Source of the DNA: Saprospiraceae bacterium
GTDB taxonomy: Bacteria > Bacteroidota > Bacteroidia > Chitinophagales > Saprospiraceae
Assembly (NCBI GenBank): GCA_022448945.1
Contig: JAKVCV010000011.1
Span: 330,508-394,507 of the forward strand
Reading direction: 5' to 3'
DNA length: 64,000 nucleotides
Position 1 is the stretch's first letter, and the number at the start of each line of letters is the position of its first letter. Shown here one piece after another: positions 29,441-37,203 of the stretch. The notes under the pieces are model-generated. The model searched no databases and was not told where the DNA came from. It worked only from the letters and a program-made list of their open reading frames with translations. Both the position numbers and the translations under genes were made by a program.

Positions 29441-30961
29441 TTAATCTCTAAATTGCACTTTTTTAATTAATAAAAAAAAGCGTAAGCTCAACAAAATTGC
29501 TGCGAATAAGAGCCCCATGGTTAAAGCTACCCAGATGCCATTTACTCCCCAGCCTAAATTTTCAGAAAAAAACCATGCAAATGGCAAGCCTATTAGCCAA
29601 TAAGAAACAAATGCTACAAGAGCAGGTAATTTAACATCTTCAATTCCTCTCAATATACCTTGAGCTACAGCCTGAACACCATCAAATATCTGAAATACAG
29701 CCGCAAATAAAAGCAATTCAAATACAATAGGGCTAACTAATGGATTGTCTATATATAATGTAGACAAAAATTCTCTCATTAAAATTATCAGTGCTATAAA
29801 AAACAAAACACAAATTAAGCTGGTTATTAGAGATGCCTCGCCTGCTTTACGAATAAAATTAATGTCTTTTCGACCATAAGCATTGCCTATTCTAATAGAA
29901 CCTGCCGCAGCAATCCCCATATAAAACATATAAGTAAAAGAGGCAATGCTAATTGCAATTTGATGAGCAGATTGAGGATCTTCTCCAATTCTGCCAGCCA
30001 ATACTACTGCTCCGGCAAATGCACCCACTTCAAAAAATAATTGCATGCCAGAGGGGATTCCAATTTTTATGATTTTTCTTAGTGCCTCGCGGTTGACTAT
30101 AAGGAAAGACGATATTCTAAAATAAGATTTAAAATGCGAGTGATTTAAAGCAAAAATTAGTATACATAAAAAGCCCAGTAGCCTAGAAATAAAGGTTGCC
30201 CAACCGGCTCCATCAAGACCTAAAGCAGGTATACCCCATTTCCCATATATCAAAATCCAATTAAAAAATATATTAAATAAAACTGTTAATCCCATACATA
30301 TCATCCCCGGCTTGGTTTCCCCAAATCCATCTATAAAATGTTTGCAGACCATAAAAAAGAGCATAGGAAATGTAGAAATAGCAATAATTCTTAAATAAGA
30401 CTGGGCTAATGGCACAACGTCAGGATCTTGCCCTAAATAAGGTAGCAATTCGGCAATTCCAAATAAAACAACAACAAACAAAACACTTAATAATCCTATA
30501 ATTTTTAAACCCTCTGAAAGGATATCTGATTTTTCCATTTCTCCTTTATTTGCACCAATAGCTTGTGAGGTGATAGGAGCAATAGCCATGGAAACACCAA
30601 ACCCGAAAACAACTACTAAAAAAAACATTCCATTTGCGAGTGCAGAAGCAGCTAATTGTGTAGATCCTAAACTCCCAATCATTAGGTTGTCTACCTGGCC
30701 AATTATAATATGGCCAAGTTGGCCTATTATTACTGGCCAGGCGATCTTAAAGGTTTCTTTTATGTGATTTTTATAGGAAAGATTATAGATTTTGATGGGT
30801 ATAGTTTTTAATGTATTTATTAAAACATCAGATATGTAAATAATTAAAAAGAAAACACTATCACTTTGTATATTCAAAATCATAAATGTAATTGAAATAA
30901 ATTTAGGTATCAATTTCAATAACATTTTATTTTTTTTCTTCAATTTGATTGTGTTTAGCAA
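29441..30961 (-). CDS. MATE family multidrug/metabolite exporter
   Basis: 506-aa inner-membrane antiporter with twelve predicted segments. The family start is visible at residue about 68 (HIKETFKIAWPVIIGQLGHIIIGQVDNLMIG is the TM1 region, split here), followed by MFYMGIAAAGSIRIGNAYGR, a classic MATE segment. The first ~65 residues (including FISITFMILNIQSDSVFFLIIY) are an unusual hydrophobic extension, since MATE proteins usually start 10 residues before TM1; no ATG, GTG or TTG lies close to TM1. The substrate is unknown. The Na+/H+ driving ion cannot be told from sequence. Confidence 0.92.
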   Translation of the reverse strand: MLNTIKLKKKNKMLLKLIPKFISITFMILNIQSDSVFFLIIYISDVLINTLKTIPIKIYNLSYKNHIKETFKIAWPVIIGQLGHIIIGQVDNLMIGSLGSTQLAASALANGMFFLVVVFGFGVSMAIAPITSQAIGANKGEMEKSDILSEGLKIIGLLSVLFVVVLFGIAELLPYLGQDPDVVPLAQSYLRIIAISTFPMLFFMVCKHFIDGFGETKPGMICMGLTVLFNIFFNWILIYGKWGIPALGLDGAGWATFISRLLGFLCILIFALNHSHFKSYFRISSFLIVNREALRKIIKIGIPSGMQLFFEVGAFAGAVVLAGRIGEDPQSAHQIAISIASFTYMFYMGIAAAGSIRIGNAYGRKDINFIRKAGEASLITSLICVLFFIALIILMREFLSTLYIDNPLVSPIVFELLLFAAVFQIFDGVQAVAQGILRGIEDVKLPALVAFVSYWLIGLPFAWFFSENLGWGVNGIWVALTMGLLFAAILLSLRFFLLIKKVQFRD

Positions 30962-30986
30962 ATTTGGGGGATTTGATGTAGATTAA

Positions 30987-31211
30987 CGTAATTGCTTATA
31001 TAGTGATCTGTGCTATTTGCAAATTGTGTTAATCAACTTACTTCATAATACATTAACTTTTGCTAGAGAGAAGGGGGAAGTTAAAGTGAGATTGCAACTT
31101 GTTCATGAGAGGGAAAGGTGGAAATTACACTACTGTGATGATGGAAACGACCTGCCTAAGGATTATGAATTCAATAAAGGCTTACCTAAAATTATTTTTT
31201 TATTTGTTTGA
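30987..31211 (+). pseudogene. Histidine-kinase ATPase-domain relic
   Basis: An open frame between a stop at 30984-30986 and TGA at 31209-31211. It encodes DLCYLQIVLINLLHNTLTFA (an N box as in QVLxNLLxNA), then GEVKVRLQLVHERERWKLHY and CDDGNDLPKDYEF (a G1-like DDGxxLP). Dimerisation domain, H box and G2 box are missing and no proper start is present (a TTG at 31017 is the first start-like codon). It is best read as a decayed fragment of a histidine kinase different from the one at 28177. A small expressed protein cannot be excluded. Confidence 0.45.
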
Positions 31212-31234
31212 AAGGATAATTGTCACTATATTTG
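31203..31234 (+). promoter_or_regulatory. Bacteroidota-type promoter of the OMP-lipoprotein operon
   Basis: TTTG at 31203-31206 is separated by 20 bases from TATATTTG at 31227-31234, an almost ideal TTTG-N19-TAnnTTTG promoter; a second TTTG overlaps at 31207-31210. The first gene starts about 90 bases downstream, at 31327. Confidence 0.65.
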
Positions 31235-31326
31235 CACTTTATTTAGTAAGTGAAGGTGTTTAAAAAGCTATTTTTTAAGACTTTTATTTGTTTTTAGTTT
31301 AAAATGTTTGAGATAAAATAATACAT

Positions 31327-31869
31327 ATGAAATTCCTAAGCAGGTGTTTTTTGGCAATGAATTTGCTGGTCATTTTTTATAATCAAAAATCAGTGGCGCA
31401 AAGCAATTTGAATCATTCAATATACCTAGAGCTAGGTGGAAGCGGAGGGCTATATTCCTTAAACTATGATTTGATTGGAATAAATATTAATGGATTTAAA
31501 ATTGGCGCAAGACTCGGACTTGAGTTTTTGTCTGAAGGACGTCAAGGGACAACTGTTGATGTATATATTCCATTTACTGTAAATTTTATGTATGCTTTTG
31601 GCAATAAGCATCATATTGAATTAGGTGTAGGTCCTCAGATTGGCAGTTATGAAATTAAAAATGTAATAACGGCAACAGATATAGGTTTAATTCGAAAAAC
31701 AGAAGTGTTAGGTAATGCTACTTTTGGATATCGATTTCAAAACCCAGATGGTGGTTTTATGTTTCGTGTTTTTTATAGTCCATTCTTTTATCAAGAGGGT
31801 GTTCAGTTTCGTTATGAACATTGGGCTGGTGTAAGTATTGGTTACACGTTTAAGAAGAAGGGTGAGTAA
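31327..31869 (+). CDS. Small outer-membrane beta-barrel protein
   Basis: 180-aa protein with a signal peptide (MKFLSRCFLAMNLLVIFYNQ to SVAQS) and a mature part of alternating amphipathic strands (HSIYLELGGSGGLYSLNYDL, FKIGARLGLEFLSEG, VDVYIPFTVNFMYAFG, HHIELGVGPQIGSYE). The last residues, WAGVSIGYTFKKKGE, have the aromatic strand seen at barrel ends though not a terminal Phe. The layout suits an eight-stranded barrel of the OmpA/OprF or porin-like type. It is the first gene of a five-gene operon with four lipoproteins; the barrel and lipoproteins may form one complex (inference). Confidence 0.75.
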   Translation: MKFLSRCFLAMNLLVIFYNQKSVAQSNLNHSIYLELGGSGGLYSLNYDLIGININGFKIGARLGLEFLSEGRQGTTVDVYIPFTVNFMYAFGNKHHIELGVGPQIGSYEIKNVITATDIGLIRKTEVLGNATFGYRFQNPDGGFMFRVFYSPFFYQEGVQFRYEHWAGVSIGYTFKKKGE

Positions 31870-31898
31870 TAGATCTTTAAAAAATCAATTATAAAGAT

Positions 31899-32429
31899 AT
31901 GAAAGTTAAAAATTTAATGTCTATTTTATGTATACTGACTTTGTTAGTCGTATATGGTTGTCAAGAAAAAGTTGTACCTACATTTGGATGTAAGGATATT
32001 GATTCCCCTTATGCAAATTTACAAGCTGATTTTGAAGATAGCTCATGTATGTATATGTATCCAACAGAATTCGAGATCACTTATTTTGAAGATAAAGAAT
32101 GGGATCCATCAACACCTTTTTCTGGTGAGGCTGATATTGTACTTAAATTTAGCGATGTGAACATGGATTCTTTTTATTTTACCTCGCTACGAATAAATAA
32201 CGCAGATGCTACTGTACCTCATCGCTGGGTAGCACATGCGCCCTTTAAACTAGAAAACAAATCTTATAGTTGGCAGTTATACAATGAAGCTGTGGTTATT
32301 ATAGTTGAGAATGATGAAATGATGACTTCGGGGATTCTCAACCCCTTGGATTTTAAAAATGATTCTGTCATAGTAATGACTGATCAATCAGAGAAAACAC
32401 AAATAAAAATTAGATATGAAATCAGGTAA
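31899..32429 (+). CDS. Lipoprotein with one GCxD...DxSC unit
   Basis: 176-aa predicted lipoprotein; lipobox VVYGC with the acylated Cys at residue 21. Residues 30-52 (GCKDIDSPYANLQADFEDSS and Cys50) are a single divergent copy of the repeat found four times in the protein at 33469. The rest is beta-rich and unrecognised. It begins 29 bp after the barrel gene, and its end overlaps the next gene by 14 bp, which argues for one transcript. Confidence 0.7.
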   Translation: MKVKNLMSILCILTLLVVYGCQEKVVPTFGCKDIDSPYANLQADFEDSSCMYMYPTEFEITYFEDKEWDPSTPFSGEADIVLKFSDVNMDSFYFTSLRINNADATVPHRWVAHAPFKLENKSYSWQLYNEAVVIIVENDEMMTSGILNPLDFKNDSVIVMTDQSEKTQIKIRYEIR

Positions 32430-32862
32430 CGTATTTACATGTACACTCTTTTTTGTTGTATGTCTTTTGTTTTGTTCGTGCTATAAAGTAAAGAAAACCT
32501 TTATAATGAAAGGGGAGTGGGTTGTTAAATCAGCTAAAGTTGATGGTGGCACTACCAACTTCATGGAGGTTTTATTGCCGGATTACAATCCAAACACATC
32601 AGAATATAGGATATATTTTGGCGATGGTGGTGTATGTAGTGGACAATATTATGTTGCTGATACACTGAGATATGCTGTTATGGGTGAGTGGTTGCTTTTA
32701 GATGACAAACATCTTTGGGTAGAAATCGATCAATATGTAAAAGGTTCCTTTGAGATAGAGGAGCAAAGTGCAAGCTTTGTTCATATGTATGCAGAGCGAA
32801 ATATTGTTAAACTATATAATATTGGTGAGACTCAAATGTTTATTGAGGCCGAGAGAAGGTAG
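32416..32862 (+). CDS. Lipoprotein, lipocalin-like
   Basis: 148-aa predicted lipoprotein; the signal peptide ends in LLFCSC. The mature sequence (KTFIMKGEWVVKSAKVDGGT, EYRIYFGDGGVCSGQYYVA, MGEWLLLDDKHLWVEIDQYV) has the GxW start and strand spacing of lipocalin-like lipoproteins of Bacteroidota. Ligand unknown. It overlaps the previous gene by 14 bp. Confidence 0.7.
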   Translation: MKSGNVFTCTLFFVVCLLFCSCYKVKKTFIMKGEWVVKSAKVDGGTTNFMEVLLPDYNPNTSEYRIYFGDGGVCSGQYYVADTLRYAVMGEWLLLDDKHLWVEIDQYVKGSFEIEEQSASFVHMYAERNIVKLYNIGETQMFIEAERR

Positions 32863-32890
32863 ATCACTATTTTTAAAAAAAATAAAAAAA

Positions 32891-33460
32891 ATGATAGCTA
32901 AGAATTATTTGTATATTTTCACTGTATTTCTGATTGTTTTTTCATCCTGCACAAAGGGTGAGCTTGAAAAAAAACCAACATTTGAACCAACGCGTTTTGA
33001 ATATCAGGAAACATTAGTTATTCAGTTTGAAAGTCCACTTTCAATTGGTTTTGATATCCCTTGGATACCATTGAATTTGGGAGATAGTACATCAAGTAGG
33101 GTAACAGACCCACTAGTAAATGCCGTTGAAGATATTCGATTAAAAAACATGAGAGTTACTTTGATAGATGCCACAGGAACTGATGATAAGACTTTTTATT
33201 TTTTAAGTGACTTAGATGTATATGTTTCTAAAGATTCACTTCCAGAAATAAAAATGGCAAGGGCTAATAATATTTCTGATGATGTTGGAAATGTATTATA
33301 TCTAGTGCCCGAGGATAGTGTTGTGGTTGATGAATATGTAAAAAATGGTGACTACGATATTCGTATGGATATCTCAACAAAAAATATTCCTTCTCTTGGA
33401 ACTTTAACATTAAGAGCGGATATGATTTTTGATGTTAGATTGATTAATGAACAAGAATAA
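32891..33460 (+). CDS. Lipoprotein of unknown function
   Basis: 189-aa predicted lipoprotein. The start is set at 32891 (MIAKNYLYIFTVFLIVFSSC), which gives a lipobox and a 28-bp gap after the previous gene; the frame is open further upstream but that part overlaps the preceding gene. The body alternates strands (YQETLVIQFESPLSIGFDIP, MRVTLIDATGTDDKTFYFLS, YDIRMDISTKNI) and ends in a strand MIFDVRLI. No domain recognised. Fourth gene of the operon. Confidence 0.65.
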   Translation: MIAKNYLYIFTVFLIVFSSCTKGELEKKPTFEPTRFEYQETLVIQFESPLSIGFDIPWIPLNLGDSTSSRVTDPLVNAVEDIRLKNMRVTLIDATGTDDKTFYFLSDLDVYVSKDSLPEIKMARANNISDDVGNVLYLVPEDSVVVDEYVKNGDYDIRMDISTKNIPSLGTLTLRADMIFDVRLINEQE

Positions 33461-33468
33461 AATACGTT

Positions 33469-34179
33469 ATGAAAAATAAATTAATTTTCTGTTTTATTAC
33501 ATTATGTGCTTTGGCACTTTTTATAAATGCTTGTTCAACAGATATTAAAGGGTGTATGGACCTTAAAGCTGTGAACTACAACCCAGAGGCAACTGTTAAT
33601 GATGGCTCTTGTTATTATGAAGTAACTCCAATTTATGGTTGCACAAATCCGCAGGCAGATAACTACAATCCTAACGCAAACACCAATGATGGTTCTTGTT
33701 TATTTAGCGGTTGTACAGACCCTTCGGCTTATAATTATGTCCCTTATGCTAATGTCAATGATAGTTCATGTATTTATGCTGGATGTACAGATACATTAGC
33801 ATGGAATTATAATCCTGTTGCAACTGTTGATGATGGATCCTGTGATTATGACTTCCGAAATTTGATTGTAGGTAGTTATAGCACAAATACATGTGCGACG
33901 AATTTCACAAATAGTCCAATTGGAAGCATTGAAATAGATAGTAGTAGTTCTAATATAGTATGGTTCAGACCATTCTTTTTGAGTTTATCGGATAAGTTTG
34001 CTGAGGTTAATGGTAAAGTGGTAACCTTTCCTTCACAAGTTTTTGGTGTTGGAGGATTTGGAACAATGACTGGAGATTGTCTGATTACTTCAGATAGTAC
34101 TATGGATTGTACATTTACCTATGATGATGGACTATTCATCAATGATCAATGCTCATTGGTTTATGAATTCAATCAATAG
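33469..34179 (+). CDS. Lipoprotein with four GCTDPxAxNYNPxAxxNDGSC repeats
   Basis: 236-aa predicted lipoprotein (lipobox INAC, Cys22). Four repeats start at residues 28, 57, 81 and 105, each with GC, an Asp/Asn-rich NYNP.A turn and DGSC about 20 residues later; one disulfide per unit is likely. The Asp/Asn pattern suggests calcium binding as in thrombospondin type-3-like repeats, by inference. Residues 130-236 form a separate beta-rich domain with Cys residues (TNTCATNF, GDCLITSDSTMDC). Such repeats are frequent in marine Bacteroidota surface proteins. Last gene of the five-gene operon, 8 bp after its neighbour. Confidence 0.78.
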   Translation: MKNKLIFCFITLCALALFINACSTDIKGCMDLKAVNYNPEATVNDGSCYYEVTPIYGCTNPQADNYNPNANTNDGSCLFSGCTDPSAYNYVPYANVNDSSCIYAGCTDTLAWNYNPVATVDDGSCDYDFRNLIVGSYSTNTCATNFTNSPIGSIEIDSSSSNIVWFRPFFLSLSDKFAEVNGKVVTFPSQVFGVGGFGTMTGDCLITSDSTMDCTFTYDDGLFINDQCSLVYEFNQ

Positions 34180-34259
34180 ATTTTAGATTTTTTTTGGTTT
34201 TTTTGAAAACCAAGGGGCATTCCCGATGTCTCTTTCGTTTTAGGTTTTACTTAGGCTTG

Positions 34260-34835
34260 TTATTGCATTTTAAAAATAATTGGGATTGTATAACTTGTGG
34301 GAATCGGCTTCCCATTTTCTAAAGACGGGTTAAATTTTGGCATGCTAGAAATTAATCTTAATGCCTCCTCTTTTAAACTTTTATCTTCCCCTTTTAATAT
34401 CTTTATTTCTGTAATCGCACCTTTCTCGTTAATTATAAACCCAACATATATTTTTTCTTCAATATGATTATATTTAGCAATAGGAGGGTAATTAAAATTT
34501 TTTGCTATATAATTATTGATAGCATTTTGCGTGCATTCTGAAGGCGTAAGATTTCTTAAGTATGAGATCTGATAATCTATGTTTTTATATAAATCAAAGA
34601 AAGTGCTAGGGTCCAGCGCTTTAAGCTCATCTACTATAACCCTTCCTTTTTTACTTATTTTGCCACCTTCTTTTTTTGCTTTTATGATTTTTTGCAACTC
34701 TTTTTTGTCTAAACTGACTAAATAATTAATTAATGCGCTATTTTCTTCTGCGGAACAACCTCTAAAAGAAGCGGGTTCATTTTGCGCAAAACCGATTATC
34801 GGCAAGCTAAGCAATATCAATAGTATTTTTGTCAT
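34260..34835 (-). CDS. TonB C-terminal-domain protein with signal peptide, no membrane anchor
   Basis: 191-aa protein; start set at 34835 (MTKILLILLSLPIIGFAQNE), with an alternative ATG 7 codons upstream. The last 90 residues (INNYIAKNFNYPPIAKYNHI, EKIYVGFIINEKGAITEIKI, LRLISSMPKFNPSLENGKPI) are a TonB C-terminal domain, which contacts TonB boxes of outer-membrane transporters. Instead of an N-terminal membrane anchor and Pro-rich spacer it has a cleavable signal peptide (GFAQ site), so it should be soluble in the periplasm or attached otherwise. No exbB/exbD nearby. It lies after the terminator of the HNH gene. Confidence 0.78.
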   Translation of the reverse strand: MTKILLILLSLPIIGFAQNEPASFRGCSAEENSALINYLVSLDKKELQKIIKAKKEGGKISKKGRVIVDELKALDPSTFFDLYKNIDYQISYLRNLTPSECTQNAINNYIAKNFNYPPIAKYNHIEEKIYVGFIINEKGAITEIKILKGEDKSLKEEALRLISSMPKFNPSLENGKPIPTSYTIPIIFKMQ

Positions 34836-34878
34836 TTTTTTATAATTCAAGCGCATGAATTAGGTTTATGATATAAAG

Positions 34879-34906
34879 CAAAAAAGCCGGAAAAACCCAG
34901 CTTTTA
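34879..34906 (-). terminator. Intrinsic terminator of the HNH gene
   Basis: On the minus strand AAAAGCTGG pairs with CCGGCTTTT (one U-G pair) around a six-base loop and is followed by further T. The stem begins inside the HNH stop codon, so it ends the cassette and insulates the TonB-like gene. Confidence 0.65.
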
Positions 34907-35746
34907 TTGAATGTTTTTGATTGATGGAAAATGGTAGTCTCTTATTAGCTTGTAATCACTTCTAATTGCATCAAGAGATTGAGCATTTATTTTTTCTATT
35001 ATTTTTCTCGCCTCCTTTTTCTCTTTAGCACCATTATAATATTTGATAGGATCTATTTTTATGTGCGCTGGAATTTTTATGTTAAACTTTTTTCCTAAAT
35101 CATACAATTTGCTAGGGATACTATCTCCTTTACTTCTATTTATAGATGGCCCAATAGGTATAAGGTTTTCAAAAATATTTCCTGGCCCTCCATGTTTAGA
35201 TGGGACAAAATGGTCGATATCAACCGAAAATTCTTTTAAATTTATTTTAAATTTATCAAAGACTTCATTTCTAACTTTAGTTGGAATGTGTTTTGTTAGC
35301 TCTTTGTTGTTTTTTGGAATTTTAAACTTAAAATCGTCATGTAAATAATACCAAACGGTCTGTTTTAGAAACTGCTCTTCCAAAGGAATTGTGTTTTCAA
35401 AAAGCTCTGTGTCTTTTATGTAGTATTCTAGTATACAAATTTTATAGGGCTCCTTTTCTTTAGCAAAATCTTTTATTTTAGAATACCAGTATACATCATC
35501 TTTAACCTTTGTTCCTTCGGGCCCTCCAGCTGAATACTTTACAAATTCAGCAAGCCCATTAACTTTAATTATTTTTTTTTCAGAAATAACCCCCTTAGCA
35601 AAAATAGCATACCCATTTTGAGCGATATAAATTTCTTCACCCACCTCAGCCTTACTTCCGTTTGGAGAAGACCCTTTTTTTATTTCACAATACCACCCGT
35701 CTTTAATATTATAATCAAGATTTTTTCGTTTAATAAGATTTTTCAT
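34904..35746 (-). CDS. HNH endonuclease with N-terminal PUA/EVE-like region
   Basis: 280-aa protein without signal peptide. The HNH nuclease core is DIDHFVPSKHGGPGN (metal His179), ENLIP (Asn194) and NRSKGD (Asn203, Lys206), the HNN variant. Residues about 30-115 (AEVGEEIYIAQNGYAIFAKG, YWYSKIKDF, YKICILEYY) resemble small beta-barrel PUA/EVE-like modules, which in known modification-dependent restriction enzymes read modified bases; this part is a tentative reading. Possible roles are restriction of modified DNA or a nuclease effector. It is preceded by the acidic helical protein gene and followed by a terminator. Confidence 0.72.
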   Translation of the reverse strand: MKNLIKRKNLDYNIKDGWYCEIKKGSSPNGSKAEVGEEIYIAQNGYAIFAKGVISEKKIIKVNGLAEFVKYSAGGPEGTKVKDDVYWYSKIKDFAKEKEPYKICILEYYIKDTELFENTIPLEEQFLKQTVWYYLHDDFKFKIPKNNKELTKHIPTKVRNEVFDKFKINLKEFSVDIDHFVPSKHGGPGNIFENLIPIGPSINRSKGDSIPSKLYDLGKKFNIKIPAHIKIDPIKYYNGAKEKKEARKIIEKINAQSLDAIRSDYKLIRDYHFPSIKNIQ

Positions 35747-35778
35747 AATTCTACCGTATAAATCATATGATGATTATT

Positions 35779-35816
35779 AAAAAAAGGTGCCATACTACTT
35801 CAAGTAAGACACCCTT
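35779..35816 (-). terminator. Intrinsic terminator after the acidic helical protein gene
   Basis: On the minus strand AAGGGTG and CACCTT(T) flank an inner TAC/GTA stem and the hairpin is followed by seven T. It lies 13 bases after the stop of the 455-aa gene and 33 bases before the HNH start, so the HNH gene is either fed by read-through or has its own promoter. Confidence 0.6.
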
Positions 35817-35828
35817 CATTTGTATGAT

Positions 35829-37196
35829 TTATTCAGGAAAAGGATCAAAACTGTATGTTGAATCATCAATTGATGATTCAATTTTTTCCATTTCAGCCCA
35901 ATTTGTTTTAAAACTTGCACCTGCAGCTTTAAGACCTGCACTTAACTTATTAAACATGCTGATAGCTACCCTAAGATCTGAGTTTTCATTAGCTATCTTT
36001 TTTAGGAATTTATCTAGATCAACTTTAACTGCCTTAATTTCTTTAATGATTTTCTTATTTACATTTTCATCACTTCCCTCCTCATATGCATCGGCTACGC
36101 CCATTGCATCCATAGTAATAGATAGTACAGAAGTGAGGTGACCAACTTTATCTGCATATTTAATCCCTTTATGGTCTAAAATAGCCGATACTCCACCAGC
36201 TGCATTATTTGTAGTGGCCTCCCAACTATCTGTCTCTAAATAGTGGCTCAATCCTGTTGAAACAAAAGCTCCACCTACACCGATTAACAAGCCAACAGGA
36301 CCAGTAAACATTAAACCAAGACCAATGAATGTAGCATCTGCACCTAGCTGAATCCAATTATTCACTATTTTTTGATCAGCTTCTTCTTTTACTTTATCTG
36401 GTATTTCTTTTATTCGCTCGAGTAAACTATTAGCATCGGCTTCCAATTTTGCAATTTCTGATTTTATATTAGCTACATTCAAAGTTGTTAAATATTGAAA
36501 TATAGATAGAAGACCATGTTGAATAATTGTACTGCTTATATTTACTTTAGCATTTATTAAATCAATTTGTACCCATAAATTTTCCTGTATTATACCAATC
36601 CAATCTTCATGAACATCGGAATAGATACTATTAAGTGCTTCACTCTCTGTTAACGAAGGAGAAAGGTCATCGTATTTTGCCGCTGCTTTACCTGCAAGTA
36701 ATCCAATTATAAGAGTATTCATAGTTTTATTATAGGCATCCGATTTATCGACTATATCATTTAAATCATTGAGTTGAGGAATATCAATGACGACACCTGA
36801 CGAGGCATTTGATTTTGCTGAATTAAATTCAGAGTTTAAAACTTTACATTCTTCATAAACATCAAAATTACAAAGACTGTAAACTAGGTCTTCATTAGAT
36901 AAATCCTCAGAAACAGGCCTGTTTAGGGTATCCGAGTCATCATTATCATCCTCATCCTCATCCTCATCCTCATCCTCATCCTCATTGTCATCGTCACCCT
37001 CAGCTTCTTGAATTATTTGTTCGATTTCCTCAATTCTGTCATACCAAGCATTAAACACTTCCCATTCTTCAGGAGTGCATTCAGTAGAATCTAATGCATC
37101 ATCATTGTTTAAATCATTATCATCTATAAAATTATTTATTTTCTCCTCCAACTCTTCATACTCTTCTACCAACTGATCGATATTTGTATTACTCAT
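35829..37196 (-). CDS. Acidic, mostly helical protein with central hydrophobic hairpin; alpha-pore-forming toxin-like
   Basis: 455-aa protein of unknown function, no signal peptide. In order: a short N-terminal helix with an EF-hand-like loop (Asp28, Asn30, Asp32, Asp36, Glu39); an acidic Asp/Glu tract at about 67-90 encoded by a hexanucleotide repeat; long helices at about 140-285; a Gly-rich hydrophobic hairpin at about 289-316 (FIGLGLMFTGPVGLLIGVGG); then helices to about 445. Long helices around a central hydrophobic hairpin match the ClyA/Hbl/Nhe/Xax layout, whose members can also lack signal peptides. This is architecture only; no sequence family was recognised. The gene starts 7 bp after a small helical gene, so the pair is an operon. 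Confidence 0.65.
   Translation of the reverse strand: MSNTNIDQLVEEYEELEEKINNFIDDNDLNNDDALDSTECTPEEWEVFNAWYDRIEEIEQIIQEAEGDDDNEDEDEDEDEDEDDNDDSDTLNRPVSEDLSNEDLVYSLCNFDVYEECKVLNSEFNSAKSNASSGVVIDIPQLNDLNDIVDKSDAYNKTMNTLIIGLLAGKAAAKYDDLSPSLTESEALNSIYSDVHEDWIGIIQENLWVQIDLINAKVNISSTIIQHGLLSIFQYLTTLNVANIKSEIAKLEADANSLLERIKEIPDKVKEEADQKIVNNWIQLGADATFIGLGLMFTGPVGLLIGVGGAFVSTGLSHYLETDSWEATTNNAAGGVSAILDHKGIKYADKVGHLTSVLSITMDAMGVADAYEEGSDENVNKKIIKEIKAVKVDLDKFLKKIANENSDLRVAISMFNKLSAGLKAAGASFKTNWAEMEKIESSIDDSTYSFDPFPE
36946..36985 (+). repeat. Hexanucleotide microsatellite (TCATCC)n inside a coding region
   Basis: Six full TCATCC units plus a partial one. It encodes the alternating Glu-Asp tract of the 455-aa protein. 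Unit changes keep the frame, so they would alter tract length but not switch the gene off. Confidence 0.9.
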
Positions 37197-37203
37197 AATA
37201 TAT

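Noticed and set aside
34194..34213. Hairpin TTGGTTTTTTTGAAAACCAA after the lipoprotein operon
   Set aside because: No T-run follows on either strand and the stem is weak, so I did not call it a terminator.
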